A DNA stretch of 64,000 bases from Agrobacterium tumefaciens (GCA_025559845.1 CP048469.1:1798001-1862000); one strand, 5' to 3'. Counted from the stretch's first letter, positions 40,325 through 48,943 are shown. The notes: generated by a model from the sequence alone, not told the origin. Numbers and translations are program-made.

Positions 40325-42070
40325 TCAAAAAGGCACATCATCCCCCATCAACACCTGCCAATCTTCCTCATCACGGTTGTCATTCGCTGGCGACACACGA
40401 TTGTCGTTGGCTGCGCCAACCACGTGGCCCACGACATCCCAATACTTCTGGCGTGGCTTCACCGTAATCTCCACCGTGTCGGCCAGTTCCGACTGCCGCT
40501 CAATCCACTCCAGCACTGTCTTGGGAAATGGCATCTTGCCGCCATGCGCGCGCCAGTAGCGGTCGGCCTTCGACTTCGGGAACCCGCTATGTTGCGGGCA
40601 AATCCACTCGTTGATCGCCGTCATGCCGACCATGTAGCTGACCTTCACCGACGGCGGCTTATCGCCCTTCCCTTCGTGGTAGTAGAAGCTGCGCGATGTG
40701 ACGGTGCGGGGTTCTGGTGGAGCAACGCTTAGAACTGGGACATCAGCTGCCTGTGCAGTGATCTTCACCTCGTCGCTTGGTGGGAAGATGTAGCCGCAGC
40801 AATGGCATGTCATCCGAGAAATCGGAATCTGTTCTCCGCATCCCCAGTTCCCGTTTTCGTCAGTCACACCACCGGGCGTCTCTTGGGTAGGGCAAACCTT
40901 CTTAGGTTGATCTCCCTCCCCCTTTCCAGGCGCGCGCGGGCTGATCTGGTCGATAGGGCCGTGATAGGCAAGATTGCGACCGTGATCTGCTATGAGGCAA
41001 TCATCTTTCCCGGGGCAGTTGCGCGTGCCTCGACCAAGGATCTGCACGAGCTTGCCGGGACTCTTCGTCGACAAGATTAGGCTGATGAAATCGACAAAAG
41101 GAAAGTTGGTGCCAGTTGTGATCATGCTGACCGAGCTGATTGCCCAGTATTTACCAGACCTAAACCCCTCGAATATTTCTTTCGTCTGGTGAGCGTTGTC
41201 GCTTGTCAGCACTGCGCATGTGCGGCCATGCCGCTGAATGGCGTCGGCAACATGATTAGCGTTCTCCTTGCTGGTGCTGAAGAAAAGGCCAGCTCTACGA
41301 TCTGTCGATATCGCCATGTCTTCTGCGATTGCAGCCTCAATGATTTGCTCTGCGGCGGCAGACACCTGACCTGGAATGTACTCGCCTCCGCGCGTTCCAA
41401 TCCCTTTCAGGTCGATTTTTGACGTCGTTTTCGTGCTGGTGAGGCGCGTTAGGAACCCCTTCTCAATGCACTCGCCAAGGCCGATTTCGTAGACTACGTC
41501 ATCGAACAGCTTAAAGCGGATAGGCACGCCGGTCGCTTCATCTACGGTGTCATCATCGTCGAGGTCATCGGTCAACCGGCCCGAATCCATGCGGTAATCG
41601 GTGGCCGTGGTGCCGCACGTCCTGCTGTCGGGATTGTATTTGCGCACATCCTTGAAGAACTTGCCGTATTGCGTGTTGGCGTTGCGGCTGATGCCGTGGG
41701 CTTCATCAACGATCACAAGGTCGATATTGCCAAGCAACTCGACCTTATTCCACACAGACTGGATGCCGCAGAAAAGCACCTGCGCGCGAGCATCGCGGCG
41801 CTTCAGGCCAGCCGAATAGATACCGGCCGGTGCAAACGGCAGGAGACCTATGAACTCCTTGAAGTTCTGCTCCACGAGGCTTGCACTATGGGTAACATTG
41901 AGGATGCGCATGTCGGGGTAGTCTGACAGAAGTTCCTCAATAAGTTTGGCAATCACAAGGGCTTTGCCAGCACCTGTGGGCAGAACGATAAGGCCGTTGC
42001 CACCGCCATTACGCCAGTACTCGTACAGCGCGTCCAACGATTCACGCTGGTAATATCTGAGTTCAAGCAT
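40325..42070 (-). CDS. SF2 DEAD/DEAH helicase with SSB-like acidic tip
   Basis: 581 residues. Motif I LPTGAGKA (about 30-37), II VIVDEAHG, III CGTTATDYR and VI QILGRGTRNCPG are in order, followed by a Cys4 zinc site (CGEQ, CHCCGYIF) and a phage-type C-terminal domain. Motif I has Ala where Ser/Thr normally follows the Lys. Two ANDN motifs lie near the end, and the last residues are DWQVLMGDDVPF, like the SSB C-terminal tip (DDDIPF). It probably unwinds DNA for replication or recombination. Confidence 0.9.
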   Translation of the reverse strand: MLELRYYQRESLDALYEYWRNGGGNGLIVLPTGAGKALVIAKLIEELLSDYPDMRILNVTHSASLVEQNFKEFIGLLPFAPAGIYSAGLKRRDARAQVLFCGIQSVWNKVELLGNIDLVIVDEAHGISRNANTQYGKFFKDVRKYNPDSRTCGTTATDYRMDSGRLTDDLDDDDTVDEATGVPIRFKLFDDVVYEIGLGECIEKGFLTRLTSTKTTSKIDLKGIGTRGGEYIPGQVSAAAEQIIEAAIAEDMAISTDRRAGLFFSTSKENANHVADAIQRHGRTCAVLTSDNAHQTKEIFEGFRSGKYWAISSVSMITTGTNFPFVDFISLILSTKSPGKLVQILGRGTRNCPGKDDCLIADHGRNLAYHGPIDQISPRAPGKGEGDQPKKVCPTQETPGGVTDENGNWGCGEQIPISRMTCHCCGYIFPPSDEVKITAQAADVPVLSVAPPEPRTVTSRSFYYHEGKGDKPPSVKVSYMVGMTAINEWICPQHSGFPKSKADRYWRAHGGKMPFPKTVLEWIERQSELADTVEITVKPRQKYWDVVGHVVGAANDNRVSPANDNRDEEDWQVLMGDDVPF

Positions 42071-42589
42071 TCAAGCCGCCTCCCGAAGAAGCCCCTGCAC
42101 CCGCGCACGCTCCCTCACGACGAGCTGACGCACGCGCTCCTTTCCAATGCCGTAGTCCTTACCGATCGCCTCAAGGGTTTCGCCCATCGCCACACGCAGA
42201 ACCATCTTGCCGCCGCGACCGGCGAGCAATGTCAGGACGTGCGCAAGGTCTGTCCCATTCTCTTGCGAAGCGGCAACCGATCCGGGCACTTTCTCGAATG
42301 CCGAGATGCTGATGACGTCGGCGGATCGCGACTTCGTGGAGTTTTTCTTGATGTGCTCCTGAGCGGCGTTGCGCACGCAGAAAGACGCCCACGTCCAGAA
42401 CGTTTCTGTTTTGCAATTGCGATGGCGCTTGAGCATCAACAGCATTGCCTGCTGAAACAACTCCTCTGCCGCATCATCATGCTTTGCGATTTTGCGCGCC
42501 AAGGCTCTGAGCGCCGGCTCGTAGGCCAGAAGTTTGCGATCGAACTCGGCCGATCGAGGATTGTTATCATTTGCGGCAACAGGGGTCAT
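42071..42589 (-). CDS. sigma70-like (ECF-type) factor
   Basis: 172 residues. Region 2-like part (LRALARKIAKHDDAAEELFQ, then WTWASFCVRNAAQEHIKK) and region 4 helix-turn-helix (AMGETLEAIGKDYGIGKERV), with a short linker between. N-terminus MTPVAANDNNP. Such factors in phages switch on late or middle genes. Stop and next start are contiguous. Confidence 0.82.
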   Translation of the reverse strand: MTPVAANDNNPRSAEFDRKLLAYEPALRALARKIAKHDDAAEELFQQAMLLMLKRHRNCKTETFWTWASFCVRNAAQEHIKKNSTKSRSADVISISAFEKVPGSVAASQENGTDLAHVLTLLAGRGGKMVLRVAMGETLEAIGKDYGIGKERVRQLVVRERARVQGLLREAA

Positions 42590-42609
42590 TGTGGCTCCTC
42601 TTGTGGTGG
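42590..42609 (-). promoter_or_regulatory. repeated leader module L11
   Basis: Coding strand CCACCACA (complement of 42602-42609), GAGGAGCCACA and ATG. A GGTGATGGTGG segment follows but the hairpin is weak. Confidence 0.6.
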
Positions 42610-42610
42610 T

Positions 42611-43228
42611 TCAATCCGCGGTGATGGTGGCGCCTGGCGTAGGGGTGTTGTCGTTGGCGTGACTGAAATTTTGTCTTGGTCTGCCTCTCCTGCTCTGTGG
42701 GACGATTGGGCCCCCTACATGCTTCCACTGTCGACCTCGAACGATCATGCTAATTGCTGCGTCTGGAACACCGAAAGCAGCCGCAAGCGAAATGTTTGTT
42801 TCGCCGCGATACGCTCGCTCCCTAATCTCTATGACTTCGATTTCCTTGAGCTTCGCGGTGTTTACGCGTTCACCCCTCACGCTGCGTCCGTTCCGATGGC
42901 TGTCCTCTCCATTTTCCTTATGCGTGCCCCAGTACAGATTCGTGAAATGATTGTTGTCTTTGTCATCATCCCTGTGACACGAAAGCGGTCGATCCACAGG
43001 CGGGGCGCCGTGCCATGCCTCACAGACAAGCCTGTGCACCATCGCCCTCGATCTTTTCCCGTCTTCAAAGAGCGTAACTCGATGATGCCCATCCTTCGTG
43101 ATTTCATGTTTTATAATCCTTCCCGGCAGAGACCATTTCTGTTTCCCCGGGGAGATACGAGTGATCACGCCGCTCTCTGATATCGAGTAACTCGGAAAAC
43201 CGGGACAGATTTTAGTTTCCTCGATCAC
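42611..43228 (-). CDS. NUMOD4/HNH homing endonuclease-like
   Basis: 205 residues. The GTG at 43228 overlaps the TGA of the gene before it. The NUMOD4-like first part (PSYSISESGVITRISPGKQK) is followed by an HNH (VHRLVCEAWHGAPP, CHRDDDKDNNHFTNLYWGT, HKENGEDSHRNG) and a helix-turn-helix (AAAFGVPDAAISMIVRGRQW). The end has HANDNTPTPGA. It may be a mobile gene or a resident phage nuclease. Confidence 0.85.
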   Translation of the reverse strand: MIEETKICPGFPSYSISESGVITRISPGKQKWSLPGRIIKHEITKDGHHRVTLFEDGKRSRAMVHRLVCEAWHGAPPVDRPLSCHRDDDKDNNHFTNLYWGTHKENGEDSHRNGRSVRGERVNTAKLKEIEVIEIRERAYRGETNISLAAAFGVPDAAISMIVRGRQWKHVGGPIVPQSRRGRPRQNFSHANDNTPTPGATITAD

Positions 43229-44154
43229 GCCGTCGCACCGTCTCTCCACATGCGACCGTCCGGCATTTGATATTCTATCCATTCTTCTTCCTCTGATGAA
43301 TCGACCTGAACTCCACCAGGCACGAGAGCCGGGATCGTCAGATGGGTAGGACAGCCTTCCTTCTGCTCGTCGAACGAGATCGGCTTTGCCCATCGTGCGC
43401 AGGACCAATGACCGTCGCCGCCCATCTCCGGTGACGAGTGAATGCAGGACCGACAGGTGACGCGTGGCCATGCGTCCTCCTTGCAGACAGGCTTGTGCTT
43501 GCAGAAGGTGCATTCGAACCAGTCTGCGGCCTCATTGATGCGCGACGGCGGCTCTGGCGAATTGATGATGCGTTCTAGCCGCGCCAGCAGACGCAGACAG
43601 AACTCCGGATCGTATTCGATGCGCTCGGCGTAGAGAGTGTCGTCGTCCTTGCAGCTGACGAGATAGAGGCAGCGCGACAGACCAAAGGCATGCATTCCGA
43701 GCTGGCACTGTCCGTAGTGAAGCGGTTTCGCCTCCTTGCATCCCTTCTTAATGATCTCCTTCATGCCCTTGGCATTGCTGGATTTGAATTCGAGCAGGTG
43801 CTCTGTCTTCGGTGCCTCGACAACGCCCATGGCCTTGCCGTCGCACTTGCCTCGAACATGGCCCTGCACCAGCCTGATCTTGTCCTGCTGGCCGTAGACA
43901 TCGACTCCAATGCGCTCGAGGTCTTCAACCAAGCGTGATTCCTCAAGATTGCCGGTTTCGAACAGACGCAGCTGGCGGCCGTGATGTTTTTCCAGTGGTG
44001 AGGCCCAGCGGAAGGCGTACCAAAGCGCACGGTCGCAGGGGTTGTTGGCCTCACCAACGGATATGCCGAGGCTATCCCATGACGAGGCTGCGGCTTCGTA
44101 TGCGGCGTAGATCGCTCTGACCGTGCTGGATTCGGCGCGAGGTAATGGGGCCAT
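43225..44154 (-). CDS. Cas4/RecB-like PD-(D/E)XK nuclease with Cys cluster
   Basis: 309 residues from ATG 44154. PD-(D/E)XK signature: GHVRGKCDG (Asp) and LLEFKSSNAK (E-x-K), preceded by NPCDRALWYAF. One Cys at the N-terminal side and a C-terminal FECTFCKHKPVCKED plus TCRSCIHSS suggest a Cys4 Fe-S cluster as in Cas4/AddB. It is the exonuclease partner expected next to the Sak4 and DUF669 proteins. Confidence 0.85.
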   Translation of the reverse strand: MAPLPRAESSTVRAIYAAYEAAASSWDSLGISVGEANNPCDRALWYAFRWASPLEKHHGRQLRLFETGNLEESRLVEDLERIGVDVYGQQDKIRLVQGHVRGKCDGKAMGVVEAPKTEHLLEFKSSNAKGMKEIIKKGCKEAKPLHYGQCQLGMHAFGLSRCLYLVSCKDDDTLYAERIEYDPEFCLRLLARLERIINSPEPPSRINEAADWFECTFCKHKPVCKEDAWPRVTCRSCIHSSPEMGGDGHWSCARWAKPISFDEQKEGCPTHLTIPALVPGGVQVDSSEEEEWIEYQMPDGRMWRDGATA

Positions 44155-44441
44155 TATGACCCCACCCCAGAAGCAAAGAGTGGTGTAGAAAAGAGAGCCG
44201 ACGGATGACCGCGTTTGTCGCCAGACTGGATGTAAGTTGTCCATATCTCCTTGCCGCCGCGAGTGACGGGGTGAAGCTCTGCGACATCGAAGTGCTCGAC
44301 CTCAAGCTCGTCGGCTTCAGGCTCAAAATCGTCACGATTGACCTTTTCCTCGACGAGACGCTCGGCGTCGTCGAGTGTTTCAGCCTCGACAACTTCGGTG
44401 CCTCTGCCTTGGTAGGTATAGCTCACCATGAAACGACCCAT
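44154..44441 (-). CDS. small protein (95 aa) after the sliding clamp gene
   Basis: 95 residues, MGRFMVSYTYQGRGTEVVEA at the start, acidic helical middle (DDAERLVEEKVNRDDFEPEA) and a beta end. Coupled by TGATG to dnaN and by TAATG to the nuclease gene. Partner of the clamp or nuclease is a guess. Confidence 0.6.
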   Translation of the reverse strand: MGRFMVSYTYQGRGTEVVEAETLDDAERLVEEKVNRDDFEPEADELEVEHFDVAELHPVTRGGKEIWTTYIQSGDKRGHPSALFSTPLFASGVGS

Positions 44442-45499
44442 CACGACACCCGCAGCGGCATAAGGACACCGTCCCAGTTGTCATTCTCACCTGTGATCAC
44501 CGCAGGAGACATGCCTTGCGACAGGGCAAACTTGACTTTACCGGCAGGTAGAGAAGACAACATGTCGCGCAGATATAGGCTATTCAGGCCATACTCGATC
44601 GGCTCCCCGCTGTAGTCGGCCGCGACTTCGTCGGCCGCCTCGCCTGCATCGGACCTTGCAGAGAACTGGATAGAGCCTGGCGCGATCGACAAACGGACAC
44701 CCTTGCTCTTTTCGTTACTGACGGTCACGACACGATCGGCCGCGCGCATCATCTCGTCTCGGTCGACGGTGAAAACCTTGTCGTTCTGCGTCGGAATAAC
44801 GCGCTCGTATTCTGGATAGACGAGGCCGATCAGCTTTGTGATTATCGACATGTCGTCGCCGACAACTCGCAGCTTTTCAGCGCTCACGCCGACAGTGACA
44901 TTGCCCTTAGGAATGACCGTGACAGCCTTGTTCGGGATGATGATGTCTTCGAAATCTGACGCTTCACCACCAGAGATACGGGCCAAACGGTGACCATCGG
45001 TAGCCACAGCTACAAGTTTTCGATCAAGCGAACGCAACAGCACGCCATTGAGCATTTCTCGAATGTCGTTCGTTCCAGAGGCAAAGGAAACGGCGCCGAG
45101 TAAGCTGGAAAGGTCAGCCGTAAACTCCTCGCCATAATTATCATCCCCGAATGAAGGGAAGTCGCGCGCGTCGAGTGTCTTCAGCGAAAACCGGCTGCGC
45201 CCAGACTTCACGATAAGCTTGTCGCCATCAAGCGAGATGGAAACGTCAGTTGAGCCAGCCTTTTTGGCAATTTCGCCGAATAGCTTGGCTTCGACGCAAA
45301 TGTCTCCTTCCGCCAATACATCGGCTTGCGCTCGCGCTTCTGCCAGGATGGTCAAGTCTGTCGCCATGACTGTAAGGACGCCATCCTTGGCCGTGAGCCG
45401 AAGGCTAGACAGTATTTCAATGATGTTTCTGCTTTCGACAACGCGGCTCACGGTCGAAATGACGCGAGCTAGTTCAGATCGACTGATCGTAAACTGCAT
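44441..45499 (-). CDS. dnaN: phage-encoded DNA polymerase III beta subunit (sliding clamp)
   Basis: 352 residues, close to the size of host clamps (about 370). All three clamp domains are seen: ISRSELARVISTVSRVVESR first, TDGHRLARISGGEASDFED in domain 2 and ADYSGEPIEYGLNSLYLRDM near the C-terminus, ending MPLRVS like the classic MPMRL. A second clamp in a phage gives it its own polymerase tether or lets it disconnect from host control. Has the repeated leader with a strong hairpin. Confidence 0.93.
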   Translation of the reverse strand: MQFTISRSELARVISTVSRVVESRNIIEILSSLRLTAKDGVLTVMATDLTILAEARAQADVLAEGDICVEAKLFGEIAKKAGSTDVSISLDGDKLIVKSGRSRFSLKTLDARDFPSFGDDNYGEEFTADLSSLLGAVSFASGTNDIREMLNGVLLRSLDRKLVAVATDGHRLARISGGEASDFEDIIIPNKAVTVIPKGNVTVGVSAEKLRVVGDDMSIITKLIGLVYPEYERVIPTQNDKVFTVDRDEMMRAADRVVTVSNEKSKGVRLSIAPGSIQFSARSDAGEAADEVAADYSGEPIEYGLNSLYLRDMLSSLPAGKVKFALSQGMSPAVITGENDNWDGVLMPLRVS

Positions 45500-45547
45500 A
45501 TTCGTCTCCTCAATGTGTGGTGGTGCCTGCCGTGGTTAGCGGCAGGC
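45500..45547 (-). promoter_or_regulatory. repeated leader module L12
   Basis: Coding strand: perfect 8-bp hairpin GCCTGCCG-CTAACCA-CGGCAGGC (45525-45547), CCACCACA (complement of 45516-45523) and GAGGAGACGAAT before the dnaN ATG. Confidence 0.8.
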
Positions 45548-45556
45548 TGGATGGTG

Positions 45557-46393
45557 TTAGGCTGCGAAAGAGAACGGCGACGGTTTCTTCGGCGGCTCGT
45601 AGCCGATCGGATAGCCGAGACCATCCTCGCCTTCATCGTACCGGCTCTCGTCGAACTGCTCGCCCTTCAACTCAGCGATCTTCTTGAGCAACCCGACCGC
45701 GCTGCCTGGCTGCTCTTCGTTGTCGTTTGCCACCCACGATTCCTTGCCCTCATCATCAACTGTAAGGGCGGATATGGCCGCATCAAGAGAGAAAGGCGTG
45801 CCTTCCGTGCCGAGAACGACTTTCTCGCCGTATGCGCCGCCGATCTGGTCTTTCAGCTCTTCCCACGTGTCGATCTTCACCTTACGGCCCGCCAACACAA
45901 TTTTGAGCACGTCGCCCTTGCCGATCGTGTAACCGCGATCCTGATACTTGAGGACGCGTGTCGCTGACGCCAGCGGATAGCGTGTGCCAGGATGAAAGCG
46001 AAGGAAGCGCTGAGAGTTGTGCTTCAGGAAGTCGTCGTGGAATGAGAATTCGTCACTGTCGAAATCCAGCGCACCCATGACGACGGTAAAGTCGAACGCG
46101 TCGAAGATATCCTGCGCCGTCGGGAAAAAATCGAAGTGCATAAACTGAACTGGTGTTCCGCCATTGTCTGTGAACGTCACAGCACGCTTTGTCGTTGAGA
46201 TGCACCAGAACCCGTTTTCGTAAGATTCAGCCACTGCATATTCGAAAGCCTCTCGGCTCTTGAAGTATACGTCGACGTCGTTGATGTCTCTATTGGTGAA
46301 GACGCTCGTAACAGCTCCGCCGGCCGCGAAAGCGCCGGGGATTGGGTAGCATTTCTCTGTGATCTTTCTGGCTTCCGCCTTGTAGTTCGTCAT
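45557..46393 (-). CDS. nucleotidyltransferase-fold protein
   Basis: 278 residues with GAFAAGGAVTSVFTNRDIND followed by VDVYFKS, the GG(x)nDxD signature of pol-beta nucleotidyltransferases (MNT/tRNA NTase type), and DIFDAFDFTVVMGALD. An internal WVANDNEEQPGS lies near residue 220. The reaction is unknown; related phage enzymes modify tRNA or act as toxins. It sits between the SSB-like and clamp genes. Confidence 0.75.
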   Translation of the reverse strand: MTNYKAEARKITEKCYPIPGAFAAGGAVTSVFTNRDINDVDVYFKSREAFEYAVAESYENGFWCISTTKRAVTFTDNGGTPVQFMHFDFFPTAQDIFDAFDFTVVMGALDFDSDEFSFHDDFLKHNSQRFLRFHPGTRYPLASATRVLKYQDRGYTIGKGDVLKIVLAGRKVKIDTWEELKDQIGGAYGEKVVLGTEGTPFSLDAAISALTVDDEGKESWVANDNEEQPGSAVGLLKKIAELKGEQFDESRYDEGEDGLGYPIGYEPPKKPSPFSFAA

Positions 46394-46445
46394 GCAAATC
46401 TCCTCAAACGTGGTGAAGTAGCGGGCCGCTGGTGAGGCAGCCCGC
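46394..46445 (-). promoter_or_regulatory. repeated leader module L13
   Basis: Coding strand: GCGGGC/GCCCGC hairpin (46421-46445) with a CTCACCAG loop, then CACCACG (variant) and GAGGAGATTTGC before ATG. Confidence 0.7.
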
Positions 46446-46453
46446 GTTGATGG

Positions 46454-47017
46454 TTACTTGCTGCCCCAAGGCCGACGCGTCGTGCCGGCGGACGCAGCGG
46501 CAGGCTTGTTGTCGTTGCTGGCGGTGGTGCGGCGGTTGTCATTGGCTGCGGCGGGCTGTGGCGCAGGCTGGTTGGCGTCGATAGCCGGGGCTGGGACGTT
46601 TCCTTCGTCGGGAAAGTAATAACGCCGAATTTCTGCACGAGCTGGATATTGGCCGTCTTTGGACGGCTTCCCAAGTCCGACCTTGGCGGTAAACGCGAGG
46701 AAATGAAGCTGTTCAGAATCTTCTACGCTGTCGACGGACATTGCGCGGCAAAGGCTAGCGAATTGTCTTTGCGCGATCTCCTGGACCTGGGGATTGTTGT
46801 GTTCAATGTTGAATTGGGTGAACAACTTGCGCCCTTTGTAGGGTTCTGGCTCAATCACTGTCATCGTGGTTTTCAGGACAGTACCAGTGCCAGCTTTGTT
46901 GGGCGCTACATCGCTCGCCTCGATCTCAAAGGAGTAGATTCCATTCGGAAGCTCCTCGTAGTCGCGTTGTTCTGTATCGTGATCCTGCGCATTGAACTTA
47001 GTTCCAAGATTAGCCAT
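46454..47017 (-). CDS. DUF669 single-strand-binding-like protein
   Basis: 187 residues from ATG 47017. The OB-fold type of DUF669 is clear: DYEELPNGIYSFEIEASDVA, then KGRKLFTQFNIEHNNPQVQE. Flexible Pro/Ala end carries AANDN and TASNDN. It lacks an acidic SSB-type tip; the neighbouring helicase carries one instead. Typically pairs with Sak-type recombinases. Confidence 0.88.
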   Translation of the reverse strand: MANLGTKFNAQDHDTEQRDYEELPNGIYSFEIEASDVAPNKAGTGTVLKTTMTVIEPEPYKGRKLFTQFNIEHNNPQVQEIAQRQFASLCRAMSVDSVEDSEQLHFLAFTAKVGLGKPSKDGQYPARAEIRRYYFPDEGNVPAPAIDANQPAPQPAAANDNRRTTASNDNKPAAASAGTTRRPWGSK

Positions 47018-47798
47018 TCGTGGTCTCCTGTGGTGTGGTGTTTTTCTTGTTGTCATTGGTTGCGATCAACAAGCTTGGTTGGAATGGAGCATCCAGTTTT
47101 GCCCCTTTGCGTATGTTTTCCTTCGCCCACATTGGGCGCAGGTTTTCTAGCGCCCAACATCTCTTGAAATCGATGTCGTCTACTGTCTCATAGTTGAATG
47201 CAGACCGAGGGATCATGTGATCTACGTGCCATCTACCGTAGTTCTCCCACGTCATGCCTGGCAGGAAACGATCTTCCAGGTGCTCCTTCAATTGACTTGA
47301 CGTGTACCCCAGAATTTCAAATGTCTTTCTGCCTGCCTTAGAACCTTTTGACAGGCCGCGATGGACGCCGACCTTAATGCTGTTCTCAAGCCTTCCCCTC
47401 GGCGTTGCCATTTTCTTTTCGAACTGTTTTCGCCGTTTCTTCTTCACTCTATCAGCGTTTGCCGCCTCCCATTCCCTTCCATAGTTTGGGTTATCTTCTC
47501 GAAATCTCTTGTTGCGCTTAGCTACTTTATCTGGGTTTTCACGCTGATAAGCCGCCGCTCTAGCTCGATGTTTTTCAGGGTCTTTTGCATATATCTCAGC
47601 GTGGTAGTTTGGATTTTCTTCTAGCCTCCGGCGGTACCGATCTTTAATTTTTTCGGCATTATCCAGTCTATAAGCTGCGTCTAATTCGCTCTTGCAGGCC
47701 TTGCACAAGCTAGAAAGACCATCTTTTCGTCCAGCGTGCTTGCTGAAGTTTTCGATAGGAAATACACCTTTGCACTTAGTGCAGCACTTTGTAGACAA
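47010..47798 (-). CDS. HNH endonuclease with zinc ribbon
   Basis: 262 residues. Starts TTG 47798 with GAGGAGG inside the previous gene. N-terminal ribbon CCTKCKGVFPIENFS then CKACKSE, a long helical middle with repeated EN-P-(N/D)-Y segments, and the HNH core WHVDHMIPRSAFNYE and CWALENLRPMWAKEN. End: LIATNDNKKNTTPQ. Likely an intron-less homing-type nuclease or a phage replication nuclease. Confidence 0.82.
   Translation of the reverse strand: MSTKCCTKCKGVFPIENFSKHAGRKDGLSSLCKACKSELDAAYRLDNAEKIKDRYRRRLEENPNYHAEIYAKDPEKHRARAAAYQRENPDKVAKRNKRFREDNPNYGREWEAANADRVKKKRRKQFEKKMATPRGRLENSIKVGVHRGLSKGSKAGRKTFEILGYTSSQLKEHLEDRFLPGMTWENYGRWHVDHMIPRSAFNYETVDDIDFKRCWALENLRPMWAKENIRKGAKLDAPFQPSLLIATNDNKKNTTPQETTNG
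47018..47041 (-). promoter_or_regulatory. repeated leader module L14
   Basis: Coding strand CACCACACCACA (complement of 47030-47041) and AGGAGACCACGA before ATG. It is inside the end of the upstream HNH gene, and no separate hairpin is seen. Confidence 0.6.
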
Positions 47799-47801
47799 TC
47801 G

Positions 47802-48620
47802 TCACGCCGCCTCCTCTTCATCAGGCTCTTCGGTAACCTGCGCTGTGACGACATCAGGCTGTGGAGGGAAGTACGCGTTCAGCGCCGCGAAGCCCTGACC
47901 TTGCTTGTATTCGAGTACAGCTTTCGGGATCTGATACCGATTGCCAGCGATGAAGCCGGGCCGCTCTTGTACAGCGATGTTCACTTCGCCGCCGCCCTGC
48001 CCCCGTTTCGCGGTTTTCTTGAAGCCCAGATCCTCTTTGGCGATCGACACTCGCTGATGAAGGAAGCCGATTAGATCGGAGGCATCGCAGATTGCGCTGC
48101 CCGAATCGTCGCGAAGGTTGAGCATGTATCGCGGGTAGCTGTCGGTGGTGACGCCGGGTACTGTCTTGGCCTTCACGTGCGAGATGAGTACGACGTAGTA
48201 TCCGGCCTTTTTCAGCTTCAGTAGAAGCTTGATGAATTCAAGCCAGATGGCGTGGGCTGCTGCGTAGCCCTTTCCGAATCCTGGCTCCTCGATGTCGGCC
48301 CATCCATTGCGGGCGCAGGCCTCTGCATTGATGAAGACCTCCATACCGTCCAGTGCGTCAAGCACGAATGTTCGGCGGTCATGCTCGGCTTCGAGCATGA
48401 AGCTGATCTGGTCGACAACATCTTCGTAGCTTTCGGAAACGCCGAACGATTTCATTGGCGCGCCGGCGCTCTGTCTCTCGCCCTCGCCGGTGCGGCAGTA
48501 GTAAGGCGCCGGCCATTCAGACGCCAGTGTTGTCTTCCCGAGCTTCGCGCCGCCGTAAATCGTGGTGATCGGCGGATCGGTATCGGAAGTGTCTTTCAAT
48601 TCATCCCACGAAATAGCCAT
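47802..48620 (-). CDS. Sak4-like RecA-fold recombinase ATPase
   Basis: 272 residues. Walker A IYGGAKLGKTTLA (about 22-34), Walker B TFVLDALDGMEV and a RecA-like order, with RQSAGAPMKSFGV between. Ends with an acidic tail. Sak4 proteins anneal DNA strands with a DUF669 SSB, both present here. Confidence 0.87.
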   Translation of the reverse strand: MAISWDELKDTSDTDPPITTIYGGAKLGKTTLASEWPAPYYCRTGEGERQSAGAPMKSFGVSESYEDVVDQISFMLEAEHDRRTFVLDALDGMEVFINAEACARNGWADIEEPGFGKGYAAAHAIWLEFIKLLLKLKKAGYYVVLISHVKAKTVPGVTTDSYPRYMLNLRDDSGSAICDASDLIGFLHQRVSIAKEDLGFKKTAKRGQGGGEVNIAVQERPGFIAGNRYQIPKAVLEYKQGQGFAALNAYFPPQPDVVTAQVTEEPDEEEAA

Positions 48621-48645
48621 AAGGCCTCCTCAATGTGGTGTGGTG
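48621..48645 (-). promoter_or_regulatory. repeated leader module L15
   Basis: Coding strand CACCACACCACA (complement of 48634-48645) and GAGGAGGCCTT before the recombinase ATG. Confidence 0.65.
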
Positions 48646-48710
48646 AAAATGATGGCTGCGATGTAGGCGGCCGCTGCAATGATGATGAGCCACCGCCAAT
48701 TGCTGATCAC
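48630..48710 (-). CDS. very small membrane protein (26 aa)
   Basis: Starts with GTG at 48710 overlapping the upstream TGA (GTGA). Product ISNWRWLIIIAAAAYIAAII with FTTPH end: one membrane segment. Last of four coupled small membrane genes. Confidence 0.4.
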   Translation of the reverse strand: MISNWRWLIIIAAAAYIAAIIFTTPH

Positions 48711-48943
48711 CGCGCGAACAGACGGCAAAGCAGCCACCAGAACGCGCCTAGAACGGCGAACGCGACCAAAGCGAACGGGAACAGAGCGATGACCCCGATC
48801 GTCGCTGCTGCGCTCACACCGGCCAAAGCGGCACGTTTTAGGCCACGGCGAACGTACTTGCGCGGCGTCGGCGTGACAGGGACGTGGTCGAGCGGTGGTG
48901 CGATGAGGGATTCTGTGTACCACGGCGATTTGGAGTTGGTCAT
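48707..48943 (-). CDS. small membrane protein (78 aa)
   Basis: ATG 48943 overlaps the upstream stop (ATGA). Soluble N-terminus (SPWYTESLIAPPLDHV), a basic stretch PRKYVRRGLKRA, then one or two hydrophobic segments (AALAGVSAAATIGVIALF, LVAFAVLGAFWWLLC). Function unknown. Confidence 0.6.
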   Translation of the reverse strand: MTNSKSPWYTESLIAPPLDHVPVTPTPRKYVRRGLKRAALAGVSAAATIGVIALFPFALVAFAVLGAFWWLLCRLFAR

